In this document: one piece after another, positions 34,430 to 42,655 of the stretch
Layout: each line of letters begins with the position of its first letter
Numbering within the stretch: the first letter of the stretch is position 1
NCBI GenBank assembly: GCA_040388605.1
Contig: JAZKBN010000045.1
Coordinates: 1 to 46,577, forward strand
Source: JAZKBN01 sp040388605
GTDB lineage: Bacteria; Bacteroidota; Bacteroidia; Cytophagales; Flexibacteraceae
Length of the DNA: 46,577 bases
Reading direction: 5' to 3'
Program-made: the position numbers and the translations under genes
The notes under the pieces: model-generated
Seen by the model: the letters and a program-made list of their open reading frames with translations, nothing else
What the model was told of the DNA's origin: nothing
Databases searched by the model: none

Positions 34430-36517
34430 ATGATATCACGAATAAGGAAGTGCTTAGGCTTAAAGTATTTAAGGCCTTTTTTTGCTGCATTGCCCCTTGC
34501 TTTTTTAGCTTTCGCCTGCAACCAAAGCAACAACATTGACCCGCAATGGGAGGCAGATTTCGATAAGTGCAGGCAGGGTGCCGCCCACCTCCGTGATTCC
34601 GGCCTGAGCGATTCAGCAAACCATATTATTGATGCGTTCTTTGCCAATACCAAAGACCCAAGCCCGGCCCAACTGTATAAAAAGTACAACTTCAAGTTCA
34701 ACACCAAGCTGCATTTCAACGGCGCCCCTGATGCCGCCCTCGCCTATGCAGACAGCATGCGACAGGCCGCCGAAGCTGAACCCCAAGTAAAAGGCCATGC
34801 CGACGACCTGCTTATGGCTTACCTGCAAACCGGCGATGCCCTCACGAAATTGGGGCGCAATAAGCAGGCATACAAGTTCTTTGTAAAAGGAAAGCTGCTT
34901 GCCGCCCGTCGCGGAGATTATCATTTGAACGAAGAGTATTTTCAGCGCCTGGGTCGAGCTAACTACGACCAGTATGGCTTTAAATACGCCAACAGGTATT
35001 TCAGGCTTGAATACAAGGCCCTTGAAGAAGATTTAAGCCACAGGCAGCCCTTCGATTTGTTTTGCCGCAAGCAGGAGGCGCTCAACAACATTGCCATTAC
35101 CTATTTCTGTGCCCATGAAAACGACAGCGCCCTTAACGCCTATCGGCCGGCGTTGGATTACATTATAAAAAACGCCCCCCGTTTCCCCGATAATGCTGAT
35201 TTTATAAGCCTTGCGCTGGCCAATACCTACGGCAATATGGCCGAGGTGTATTTTGAGCAGGACAGTATGCCCCAGGCAGAGGCAGCCATCCGCAAATCGC
35301 TGAGGAATGTGGATATGTTCAGGCCCAAATCTGTGGAAGACTTTTTTACGGTGATGGTATTGGCTAATTTTTACATAAAAGCGGGCCGTCCCCGCACTAC
35401 AGATTCTTTGCTGAATGCAACAAAGAAAATGGCCTACAGCATGTCTTATGCCGATGGTAAGCTGCGTTGGATGCATATTAAGCGCTACCTGCTGCATGCC
35501 AACCACGATACTATTGGCGCTTACCGCCTCGTGCTTGCCCTTGATACCCAAACACGTAAGCGAAACAAAGAAGTTGGCCTGCGCACAGCCCGGGATGTTA
35601 ATAATGAAATTGAAAGCATAGAAAAAGAGCTGGAGCTTGAAATGTTGAAAGAGGAAACCGGCCGTATGAATATGCTTTTGGGCATTACGGCATCGGCAAC
35701 GCTGGCTACCCTAATTATTACTTGGCTTATTGTGCGCAACCTGCGCCAAAGCCGAAGAAGCGAAAAGCGCCTTGCCGCCCTGAATGCTGAAATTCAGACC
35801 CATAACAGCAATTTGCAGGTGGCTCTTGAAGAGCTTCGGCAAAGCCAGGCAGAATATGCCAGGCTGATGAAAGTGGTTGCGCACGACCTCAGGAATCCCA
35901 TTGGAGGCATACGCAGCGCAGTAGATTTAATGCAGATGGAAAGCGCTGAACGCTCTGCAGAAGATGCCGAAATGCTCGATATTATTAAAGAATCGGCCGA
36001 CAACTCATTAACCATGATTGCCGATTTACTTACGCCGGCTGCTAAACCCGAAATGCTGTTTAAGGAGCTCGCCCTCGATACCGTAATTAACAATTGCAGC
36101 GATGTAATGCGCTTTAAAGCCGCCGAGAAAAACCAAACCCTTGAATCGGCATTACAAAACATAAACATTACCGGCGACAGGGAGAAGCTTTGGCGGGTTT
36201 TTACCAACTTGGTTGGTAATGCCATTAAATTCAGCCCCGACGGTGGTAAAATTCATATCGGCATGTCGGTATCAGGCCAAAATGTAACAGTATCGGTAAC
36301 CGATAACGGTATCGGCATACCGCCTGATATACAGGCCCATATTTTTGAAGACGGTAAAAAAGCAGGCCGAACAGGCACATCGGGCGAGGAAAGCCACGGG
36401 CTTGGCCTATCTATCTGCAAAGAGATAGTTACGGCCCATAAAGGCAAAATTTGGGTGCAAAGCAAGGTAGGGCAGGGTACTACGTTTTTTGTGGAACTGC
36501 CGCTGAGAACGGTTTAG
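34430..36517 (+). CDS. TPR-containing sensor histidine kinase
   Basis: 695 residues. An N-terminal hydrophobic signal/anchor (FFAALPLAFLAFAC, Cys30) is followed by a large helical region (about 55-390) built from TPR-like repeats, a transmembrane helix at about 415-437, and a coiled coil (440-480). The kinase core has the H-box VVAHDLRNPIGG (phospho-acceptor His485), the N-box NLVGNAIKFSPDGG, DNGIGIP and GLGLSICKEI. The TPR part would be periplasmic or extracytoplasmic and sense a protein or peptide; the kinase faces the cytoplasm. No response regulator is adjacent. Start: ATG at 34430. The layout is common among Bacteroidota orphan kinases. Confidence 0.9.
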   Translation: MISRIRKCLGLKYLRPFFAALPLAFLAFACNQSNNIDPQWEADFDKCRQGAAHLRDSGLSDSANHIIDAFFANTKDPSPAQLYKKYNFKFNTKLHFNGAPDAALAYADSMRQAAEAEPQVKGHADDLLMAYLQTGDALTKLGRNKQAYKFFVKGKLLAARRGDYHLNEEYFQRLGRANYDQYGFKYANRYFRLEYKALEEDLSHRQPFDLFCRKQEALNNIAITYFCAHENDSALNAYRPALDYIIKNAPRFPDNADFISLALANTYGNMAEVYFEQDSMPQAEAAIRKSLRNVDMFRPKSVEDFFTVMVLANFYIKAGRPRTTDSLLNATKKMAYSMSYADGKLRWMHIKRYLLHANHDTIGAYRLVLALDTQTRKRNKEVGLRTARDVNNEIESIEKELELEMLKEETGRMNMLLGITASATLATLIITWLIVRNLRQSRRSEKRLAALNAEIQTHNSNLQVALEELRQSQAEYARLMKVVAHDLRNPIGGIRSAVDLMQMESAERSAEDAEMLDIIKESADNSLTMIADLLTPAAKPEMLFKELALDTVINNCSDVMRFKAAEKNQTLESALQNINITGDREKLWRVFTNLVGNAIKFSPDGGKIHIGMSVSGQNVTVSVTDNGIGIPPDIQAHIFEDGKKAGRTGTSGEESHGLGLSICKEIVTAHKGKIWVQSKVGQGTTFFVELPLRTV

Positions 36518-36989
36518 GGTAGTGGGGTTTTAAATTTCATTTCCACCTATATGCAAAGGGGTGGCAAAACCATAAGCTAATTACGTTTAATATGGTTTCA
36601 ATAGTAAATCAAGGCGCGTATTTGGTTGCGAGCTTCGCTCGTTAGTTTCGCGCTCTCACGCTCACTAACCTCACCGACGGCGGGCTCGCCCTTTGCATTG
36701 AAATTACAAATCTTCGGCCCGGGCTACGCCCATAACCTTCTCGCTCTCTCGCTCGGTTACTATCGAAGGCTATTGCTTCGCAATGCCGAACATTTGAAAT
36801 AAATTCAACGCAAAGGGCAGGATTTTGTGCACTTCCGGGTTGAAAGAACGCCCCGGGTTGGTAAGTTATGGGCGAACCTTGATCGGTTCGCAGGAGTCTA
36901 TTTGGAGGCAATTAAATTCTTAACCCAAATTCACGCTTACATTATTTATTCAACCCTAAATAAAATTCAAACAGAATTTATACCACCGA
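36518..36989. other. Non-coding stretch rich in mini-hairpins
   Basis: 472 bp without a credible gene; an 89-codon minus frame at 36642-36911 reads as Arg-rich nonsense generated by the repeats. The stretch holds the hairpin cluster at 36629-36891 described separately. Confidence 0.6.
36629..36891. repeat. Cluster of short palindromes/mini-hairpins
   Basis: Six short hairpins: CGAGC-TTC-GCTCG (36629-36641), GTTAGT/ACTAAC (36641-36646 with 36664-36669), GGGC-TC-GCCC (36682-36691), GGGC-TAC-GCCC (36721-36731), ATTGC-TTC-GCAAT (36772-36784) and GCGAACC/GGTTCGC (36872-36878 with 36885-36891). On the minus strand two have the centre GCGAAGC, a sequence known to form an unusually stable DNA mini-hairpin, and one has GCGTAGC. 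Between them lie CGCTC-rich words. Confidence 0.75.
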
Positions 36990-37595
36990 TTATTTCCAAC
37001 CCTTAACCACTTCATTCCCATAGCTTTGGTTATGCGTTTCCGGGTCATAAACGGGTCCGAGCCATACTTTTTCAAATTTAAGCCCGGGTAACAGCAGCCT
37101 TTTCATTTCTGTGAGGCTTGGTGCCGCTTCGCTTCTGGCGTAATCTGCCCGTGTTATTTTCAGGAAGCCTGTATGTGCATCTATGCCGCCGTGACTCAGC
37201 CAGAAACCCTTGTTGAGTGCCTCGGGCTTACCCAATGCGGGCAGTTTGGCTATATCTGCGGGGGCAGGGTAGGCAATTATTTCACCGCTGTCTGATAGCT
37301 GCACAGGAACCAAATCTGCCACCGCGATATTGGTTTTAAAGATTACAACCTTTGGCCGTTGCATCGTTTTTCCGCCCATTGCCAGCTGTTTTTGGGGCCG
37401 GGCAGGCAGAACCGGTTTTGCAGGATTCGCAGATTTAGGCTCGGAAACCGCATTGGGGTTTTTACTGCTCCCTGCCGCATCGGCAGGCTTAACTTCAGCC
37501 GATGAATCATCCGTGCTGACCACTTTACCCGCCTTCGGGCTGCAGGCAACAGCCATTACCGAAAAGCACAGGAACAGGTAACTTGTATATTTCAT
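36990..37595 (-). CDS. Predicted lipoprotein downstream of the C10 peptidase
   Basis: 201 residues. The signal peptide ends VMAVACSPKAG, with Cys18 as likely lipidation site. A disordered Ser/Ala/Pro/Lys stretch (about 20-75) follows, then a small folded part (about 80-201) ending SYGNEVVKGWK. No family recognised. It starts 6 bp after the stop of the C10 peptidase gene, so the two are almost certainly co-transcribed. In other bacteria C10 peptidases are often paired with a small inhibitor (Spi-type or Bacteroides Bfi-type); a role as inhibitor or anchor is a reasonable guess only. ATG at 37593-37595. Confidence 0.7.
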   Translation of the reverse strand: MKYTSYLFLCFSVMAVACSPKAGKVVSTDDSSAEVKPADAAGSSKNPNAVSEPKSANPAKPVLPARPQKQLAMGGKTMQRPKVVIFKTNIAVADLVPVQLSDSGEIIAYPAPADIAKLPALGKPEALNKGFWLSHGGIDAHTGFLKITRADYARSEAAPSLTEMKRLLLPGLKFEKVWLGPVYDPETHNQSYGNEVVKGWK

Positions 37596-37601
37596 ATTTC
37601 C

Positions 37602-40169
37602 TTATTCAATGACCAATGTCCTGCTGCTGATGCTTTTGCCTGTATTTATGTTTACAAGGTAAATACCGGGTGCAAAGCCTTCCAAATCAATGGTTTGCAT
37701 AGGTTTTTCTATGCTGAACCGTTTCACAATTGCGCCTGTCGATGAAATCAGCAGGGCACTTGCCTTTCCTTTAAAATCATCTGCGGGTATGCTTATCGAA
37801 ACCTGGTTTCGGGCAGGGTTAGGGTACATTAGCCATGTGGCTTCCGTATTGTTTTTTGTAAATACGCCGGAGCCGGGTGTGCGCACAAACTTCACATCTA
37901 AAACATAAGTGCCTGTTTTCCCGCTGAAATACGGGGCTACTTTAAATAACAGGTTGGTGCCGCCGGGCAATACCAAAGATGCCGGCATTACATCATCGAA
38001 AGCATCTGAGAATGTGGCCCCGCCATCGGTGCTATACGCGAAAAGGGCGTCAAGGGTATATGTGTTACCGTCGTCAGAGAGGTATGAATCCTGCAGGCGG
38101 GGGTCTATGGTGTAGTTAAAGCCTTCGGGCAGGGTCATTCCGTAAAAGTCGTTATCGTTACCCAGGTGGGCGTTAGAGCCGGTGGTAATGCATCTGGCCA
38201 GGTTGTTTACCCATGTGCGGTTAATATTGGTGGCTGTTGCGGGGCTGTTGTTAGGCTCATAAATATCCGGCCTGGGGCTCGGCTCCGATACTATTATCTG
38301 AACCGGGTTTACAAAAGATCCGGGTGCTACAGGTGTCCAGTCGCCGCCCGTAGGCCGAAAGTTCAGCAGCAGGTTATAAGTGCCTGAAGGCAGGTCTATG
38401 TCTGATGTTGAATAGGTTAATGCCGGGTTATAGAAGCAATTGGCGCAAAGGTCTAAATTATCATAAGACTGTATGGTTTTTACCCAGGTGCCATCGGTTT
38501 CATAAACATCAAGGTCAAGGGTCCCGGTAAAGGGGCCGGCGGCCCTGTTCCAAACACTTACCGATGCGCTCAGGGCTGCATTGTTTGTATATGATGTGCC
38601 GGTAGTTAGCGTTAAGGCAGTGTAAAGCTGTAAAGTGGCCGCAGATACCACGGTAATTTCAGCTGCGTTTTGCAGGCTGTTGGCATCGCGCACGGCCTGC
38701 CATTCGGTATCAGCATCGGGCTTGAAATAGGCGTAAAGCTGGTATGTACCGGGGCGCATATCGGCAATGCCCGTGGTGGTAAATACCTGGGAATTAATAA
38801 AATGATTGCCTGCGCTTAGGTTCAGGCCTGTTTTAACCTGTACAAAATCCACAAAGCTTGCATCTGAAAACACGGCAACACCCAATGAACCGCTAAAGTT
38901 TGCTGCAGATGTATTGGCAAAATTGGATGTAACACTGAAACCCGCACCCGGCGCAATGGTGGCCGATGAAGGTGTAAGCGCAGTGTATAACGCCAGCACC
39001 GGGGCGCTTACAGCAGCAGCCCTGTTGGGCTCAACGCCTATAAGCATTTGCTGGCCGCTGTTAAAGCCGCCATCTCCGCCGCCTGCGCCAAGGGCTGCCG
39101 GGTTCAGGGCATTCAGGGTAAAATAGCCATCGGAGTTGCCGCTCCAACCCCAGTTGAAGTGGAAAAAGTCGTTGTTATCGTAGCCGTCGCAAACAAAGGC
39201 ATGGCCGCCGCCTGAACCGAAACCGGTATATAATACGGGCCTGGCTGCATTCAGCTCGGTTTTAATGAGCGCTGTCCAATTGGCGGTTGTATAGTCTTCC
39301 CTTTGTATGCCCGATGCCGTGGTTTTATAGCCAAAATTGTTTTTCAGCGCATATTCGCTGCATTGGGGCACGGCTGTGGCAGAAGAAATTACATAAGCCG
39401 CCGAGCCGCCGTCGGTACCGGTGCCGTATGTCATTTTAACCGCAACGCCGCAGTGGTACATGAGCGTGGCCACTGCGCTGTTCGCGCTTCTCACTGAATT
39501 GGGCATGGCTGCCCAATTATAGGTTGTTACACCGAAGTTAGCGCTTTGGGTACCGTATTTCGGGTCGTTATAAGTGTAGCTGCCGGTACCTGTTTCGGGG
39601 TAGTTCCAATATTTAAGCACCTGGGCAAGGGCGGTAGCCACGCAGCCGGTTACGGTACGCTCATTTTCGCGGCTGTCGAAGGGGCAAAGGGCATTATAAT
39701 AAGGTTCCTGGTCCCATGTGGTGCGCAGCAGAGCCCCCACTGCCTGTGCAGATTGGGTAGATTTAGGTCCGCCGTTTTCCAGGCTTTCCCAGGCGGCGTT
39801 TATTTCCGGTGTGGCTTCAATGTTATTGGCAACTATATATGAAAGCTCTTTTTTATAAGTTTCAAGGTACTTGGCAACCTGTATGGGTTGATTTACGGTT
39901 TTGAACGGTGTATTCAGCGAATACCCGATTACAGGCATGGCATTGTCATCTGCCGAAAGCAAAACAAAAGATGTTTCGGAACTGAAAATGTAGTAAAGTG
40001 CCTTGCGCTTATAGCTCACCGAATCTGTTAAGCTGAACGCCGGGTTGCTTATGCCTTTGTTAACAAGGTATTTCGCTGCAAGGCTTTGCGCTTTTTGCAG
40101 GGGTACCGGTTTGGCAAAAGCAGGCAGCATTAAGCCTATAAAAGCAAATAAAAGTAAGTGTTTTTTCAT
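37602..40169 (-). CDS. Secreted C10-family (streptopain-like) cysteine peptidase with T9SS sorting domain
   Basis: 855 residues. Signal peptide MKKHLLLFAFIGLMLPAFA, then a propeptide of the Spi type (about 20-140), then the papain-like C10 catalytic domain with nucleophile Cys176 (TVTGCVATALAQVLKYW) and His323 (GGHAFVCDGYD), followed by FHFNWGWSGNSDGYF. After the peptidase (from about 385) come beta-sandwich repeats, a pre-peptidase C-terminal-like module around 650-760 (DNDFYGMTLPEG), and the T9SS domain (MYPNPARNQVSI, FAPGIYLVNIN, RTLVIE). Probably activated outside the cell by removal of the propeptide. The start is the ATG at 40167-40169; a longer frame begins with TTG at 40205. First gene of a two-gene operon with the lipoprotein. 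Confidence 0.93.
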   Translation of the reverse strand: MKKHLLLFAFIGLMLPAFAKPVPLQKAQSLAAKYLVNKGISNPAFSLTDSVSYKRKALYYIFSSETSFVLLSADDNAMPVIGYSLNTPFKTVNQPIQVAKYLETYKKELSYIVANNIEATPEINAAWESLENGGPKSTQSAQAVGALLRTTWDQEPYYNALCPFDSRENERTVTGCVATALAQVLKYWNYPETGTGSYTYNDPKYGTQSANFGVTTYNWAAMPNSVRSANSAVATLMYHCGVAVKMTYGTGTDGGSAAYVISSATAVPQCSEYALKNNFGYKTTASGIQREDYTTANWTALIKTELNAARPVLYTGFGSGGGHAFVCDGYDNNDFFHFNWGWSGNSDGYFTLNALNPAALGAGGGDGGFNSGQQMLIGVEPNRAAAVSAPVLALYTALTPSSATIAPGAGFSVTSNFANTSAANFSGSLGVAVFSDASFVDFVQVKTGLNLSAGNHFINSQVFTTTGIADMRPGTYQLYAYFKPDADTEWQAVRDANSLQNAAEITVVSAATLQLYTALTLTTGTSYTNNAALSASVSVWNRAAGPFTGTLDLDVYETDGTWVKTIQSYDNLDLCANCFYNPALTYSTSDIDLPSGTYNLLLNFRPTGGDWTPVAPGSFVNPVQIIVSEPSPRPDIYEPNNSPATATNINRTWVNNLARCITTGSNAHLGNDNDFYGMTLPEGFNYTIDPRLQDSYLSDDGNTYTLDALFAYSTDGGATFSDAFDDVMPASLVLPGGTNLLFKVAPYFSGKTGTYVLDVKFVRTPGSGVFTKNNTEATWLMYPNPARNQVSISIPADDFKGKASALLISSTGAIVKRFSIEKPMQTIDLEGFAPGIYLVNINTGKSISSRTLVIE

Positions 40170-40411
40170 GTGGTTAAGAATCACTCTTTTTGAACAGTAT
40201 GTCAAATGAAGGCATTAATATTCGAATCAGGAAATTACGTTTGGCTGCGGCTTTGCTGCCTGTTTGTTAATTAAACCTTAATTAAGCATCTGACATTAAA
40301 TGCTTAGGAAAGTTAAATGTTGATATAATAATATTTTTCGGGAGCCGGTTTGCCAATTCCGGGTAGTCTGCGAAATGGGCAACAGGGGTACTTTTTAATT
40401 TATTGAACGCA

Positions 40412-40737
40412 TCATTTAAAATGAGAATACCAATTACCGCGAGATTCCCTGTCAACAGTTTCCTGCGATTCAAACCCGATGAAGACGTGCGCAACAACCT
40501 CAGCAGGGTAATTGTTTATAACAAGCGTTTCCATGAGCTTATCTGCCAATTCCCTGTTTGATTCAAGGCTCAGTTTTTCATTTCAGTTTCCACACAAACC
40601 TATATTGCTAAATGTTTCGGGTCAATATAATAAGCGCCATAATTGATTACCGAAAACTTCGGAACTCCTGATAATTTAATTGTGTTATTCACATCTTCCA
40701 TAATGCCCTTTATTTTCTCTTTCATAGTTTTATTCAT
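40412..40737 (-). pseudogene. Small broken gene (stop codon plus frameshift)
   Basis: The minus strand starts with an ATG at 40735-40737 (MNKTMKEKIKGIMED...) and reads to YYIDPKHLAI, then TAG at 40600-40602. The same frame continues VCVETEMKN; the frame then changes at a run of five A (plus strand TTTTT 40574-40578) to LSLESNRELADKLMETLV...HVFIGFESQETVDRESRGNWYSHFK, with stop TGA at 40412-40414. Restoring one A and replacing the stop by Trp gives a continuous protein of about 108 residues. The tail GFESQETVDRESRGNWY resembles a small uncharacterised family I recall from Firmicutes and Bacteroidota. Function unknown. A bare 216-bp frame at 40282-40497 belongs to the same decayed stretch. Assembly error at the A-run is possible but does not explain the stop. 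Confidence 0.55.
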
Positions 40738-40965
40738 TTTAGGCAGCAGTTAAAGTTCTGTTATTTAAGTATGTATGAAATTTAATTCCAATTAATTCCG
40801 GTTTATAATTAAGCGTTTATTCTCCTGTTAATTCATAATTAAAAAACATGCTGATTGCAATAATTACCGGTTAATTCCCTTTGAAGCTCCAATATATATA
40901 TAACCAAAAGGCCGTATCCTTACAGAAACGGCCTTTTGCAATTACAGGTTTTGCACTAATACAAC
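40738..40965. other. Intergenic stretch between the small pseudogene and pgk
   Basis: AT-rich, no gene seen; holds the pgk terminator at 40906-40937. The stretch from 40170 to 40411 also shows no supported gene and should contain the C10 peptidase promoter. Confidence 0.5.
40906..40937 (-). terminator. Rho-independent terminator of pgk
   Basis: Perfect 10-bp stem AAAAGGCCGT/ACGGCCTTTT (40906-40915 with 40928-40937), 12-nt loop, 28 bp after the pgk stop; the U-run lies on the minus-strand side and vice versa. Confidence 0.85.
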
Positions 40966-42192
40966 TCAGCCGTTGGTATTTGCATGCTGCGGATGCGCGC
41001 CCTGGTTAAGGGCTGCAACACCGGGTAATTCTTTTCCTTCCATGTATTCAAGCAGGGCGCCGCCGCCGGTGCTTACATAGCTCACTTTATCTCCCAGGCC
41101 GGCCTGGTTAATGGCTGCTGCAGAATCGCCGCCGCCTATTAGGGAAAATGCACCGTTTTCGGTGGCTTTAACTACAGCCTGTGCAATGGCATTGGTGCCA
41201 TGCGCAAAATTCGGCATTTCGAAAACGCCCATTGGGCCGTTCCAAAGCAGGGTTTTGCTTTCGGCAATTACCTTGCTGAATGCCTCAATTGATTTAGGAC
41301 CAATATCGAGGCCCATGTAATCAGAAGGTATGGCCATGCCGCTTACGGCCTGTGTTTTGGCATTGTTGCTGAATGCATCTGCCGCCAGGTTATCGGTGNN
41401 NNNNNNNNGGAGCAGGTTAACGCCTTTGGCTTTGGCTTTGGCAAGCAGCTCTAGGGCAAGAGGGTGCTTATCGGCTTCGAGTAAAGAAGTGCCGATTTCG
41501 CCGCCCTGGGCTTTAAAGAAAGTATAGGCCATGCCGCCTCCTATAATCAGGTTATCTACCTTATCGAGCAGCCTTTCAATGATTTGTATTTTGTCGCTGA
41601 TTTTAGCGCCGCCCATAATGGCGGTGAAAGGGCGAACAGGGGTGTCAAGCACCTTGGCAGCGTTATCAAGCTCGGCCTGCATAACGTAGCCGCAAACTTT
41701 TTCGCTGAAGAACTGGGCAATAATGGCTGTGCTGGCATGGGCGCGGTGCGCGGTGCCGAAGGCATCGTTCACATATACGTCACCCAAATCGCTGAGCTTG
41801 CGGGCGAAATCAACATCTCCTTTTTCTTCTTCCTTGTAAAAGCGCAGGTTTTCAAGCAGCAGTATTTCACCGGCCTTTAATGCCTTGGCCTGGAACACGG
41901 CCGATTCGCCTATACAGTCGTCGGCAAACTTAACTTCGCGGTTAAAGGTTGTGCTCAGGTGTTTTACGAGGTGCCTGAGGCTGAATTTCTCCTCGTATCC
42001 GCCTTTGGGCCTGCCAAGGTGGCTCATCAGAATAACGGCTCCCCCGTCGTTGAGCACCTTAAGTACGGTGGGTATGGTTGCGCGAATGCGGTTATCGTCG
42101 GTAATGTTGTTTTCGGCATCAAGCGGCACGTTAAAATCTACGCGGATGAGGGCACGTTTACCGGCGAAATTGTATTGGTCAAGGGTTAGCAT
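40966..42192 (-). CDS. pgk: Phosphoglycerate kinase
   Basis: Glycolytic enzyme moving phosphate from 1,3-bisphosphoglycerate to ADP. About 408 residues with the family landmarks: ALIRVDFNVPLD, MSHLGRPKGGYE, LLLENLRFYKEEE, NDAFGTAHRAHAS, MGGAKISDKI, and GPMGVFEMPNFAHGTN with SLIGGGDSAAAI and STGGGALLEYMEG at the C-terminus. A 10-N gap (41399-41408) sits between NLL and TDNLAADAF; the frame is kept, but relatives have only about two residues there (LP), so the real gap is probably shorter. The ATG at 42190-42192 precedes the normal N-terminus; a longer frame upstream is not credible. Monocistronic. Confidence 0.97.
   Translation of the reverse strand: MLTLDQYNFAGKRALIRVDFNVPLDAENNITDDNRIRATIPTVLKVLNDGGAVILMSHLGRPKGGYEEKFSLRHLVKHLSTTFNREVKFADDCIGESAVFQAKALKAGEILLLENLRFYKEEEKGDVDFARKLSDLGDVYVNDAFGTAHRAHASTAIIAQFFSEKVCGYVMQAELDNAAKVLDTPVRPFTAIMGGAKISDKIQIIERLLDKVDNLIIGGGMAYTFFKAQGGEIGTSLLEADKHPLALELLAKAKAKGVNLLXXXXTDNLAADAFSNNAKTQAVSGMAIPSDYMGLDIGPKSIEAFSKVIAESKTLLWNGPMGVFEMPNFAHGTNAIAQAVVKATENGAFSLIGGGDSAAAINQAGLGDKVSYVSTGGGALLEYMEGKELPGVAALNQGAHPQHANTNG
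41399..41408. other. Assembly gap (10 N) inside pgk
   Basis: Same 10-N length as the other gap, so a scaffolding placeholder. Comparison with the conserved PGK segment NLLLPxD suggests about 4 missing bases, in frame with 10. Confidence 0.95.
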
Positions 42193-42521
42193 AATCAGGC
42201 TTTGGGTAAATACAGGGGCTGTAAATGGGGTAATCAGGCAAACAGGATGCAATATTAGTTTTCTTTGCCGTTTATACATCATTTCCGCTGAAGGCACAAA
42301 AATTCTTTGAACCCGGTGAACAGGCATTATCGGCTTTGCAGCCGAGTTTAAACGACTGAAAATTGCTTTTTAAACAGTGATTTGCTGTAATCGCATAATA
42401 TTTTAATTTTTTTTCAAAGCCCTTAGCCGATTAAGTACAATTTTAAATTGAAAAGGTACTTCATATTAAGATGTGATTTTGCTGTAATACCCTTGTAAAA
42501 CAGGTGATTACATCGCTTTAA

Positions 42522-42547
42522 GCTTGTTTTACGAAAGTAAAACAAGC
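42522..42547. repeat. 11-bp inverted repeat with GAAA loop upstream of the large surface protein
   Basis: GCTTGTTTTAC, GAAA, GTAAAACAAGC: perfect stem with a GNRA loop. It lacks a U-run and lies 44 bp before the -7 box, so it fits an operator site, or the 3' end of some unseen RNA, better than a terminator. Confidence 0.65.
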
Positions 42548-42591
42548 CGAAATTCGATTTTTAGTTGTAGCATATTCGTGGAATCATTTTA

Positions 42592-42599
42592 TATCTTTG
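42592..42599 (+). promoter_or_regulatory. -7 box of the large surface protein gene
   Basis: TATCTTTG matches TAnnTTTG exactly, 56 bp before the ATG at 42656. A -33 TTG is only loosely present (42565-42567). Confidence 0.55.
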
Positions 42600-42655
42600 G
42601 AGGCTCTATAATTCCTTTAGCTTCAATCTTACAGTAAATCCCCGTCTTATTAACC

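Larger units (their letters stand above)
42193..42655. other. Divergent intergenic region between pgk and the large surface protein
   Basis: Should carry both promoters. It contains a direct repeat GTGATTTGCTGTAAT (42377-42391) and GTGATTTTGCTGTAAT (42473-42488), a perfect inverted repeat at 42522-42547 and a -7 box at 42592. No gene seen. Confidence 0.55.

Noticed and set aside
36866..36895. Possible tRNA T-arm (GGTTCGC in a 7-bp hairpin)
   Set aside because: No D-arm, anticodon arm or acceptor stem can be drawn around it.
36642..36911. 89-codon minus-strand frame
   Set aside because: Arg/Glu-rich nonsense produced by the CGCTC-rich repeats; no start context, no protein character.
40421..40561. 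46-codon plus-strand ATG frame
   Set aside because: Antisense to the small pseudogene, whose minus-strand reading is more protein-like.
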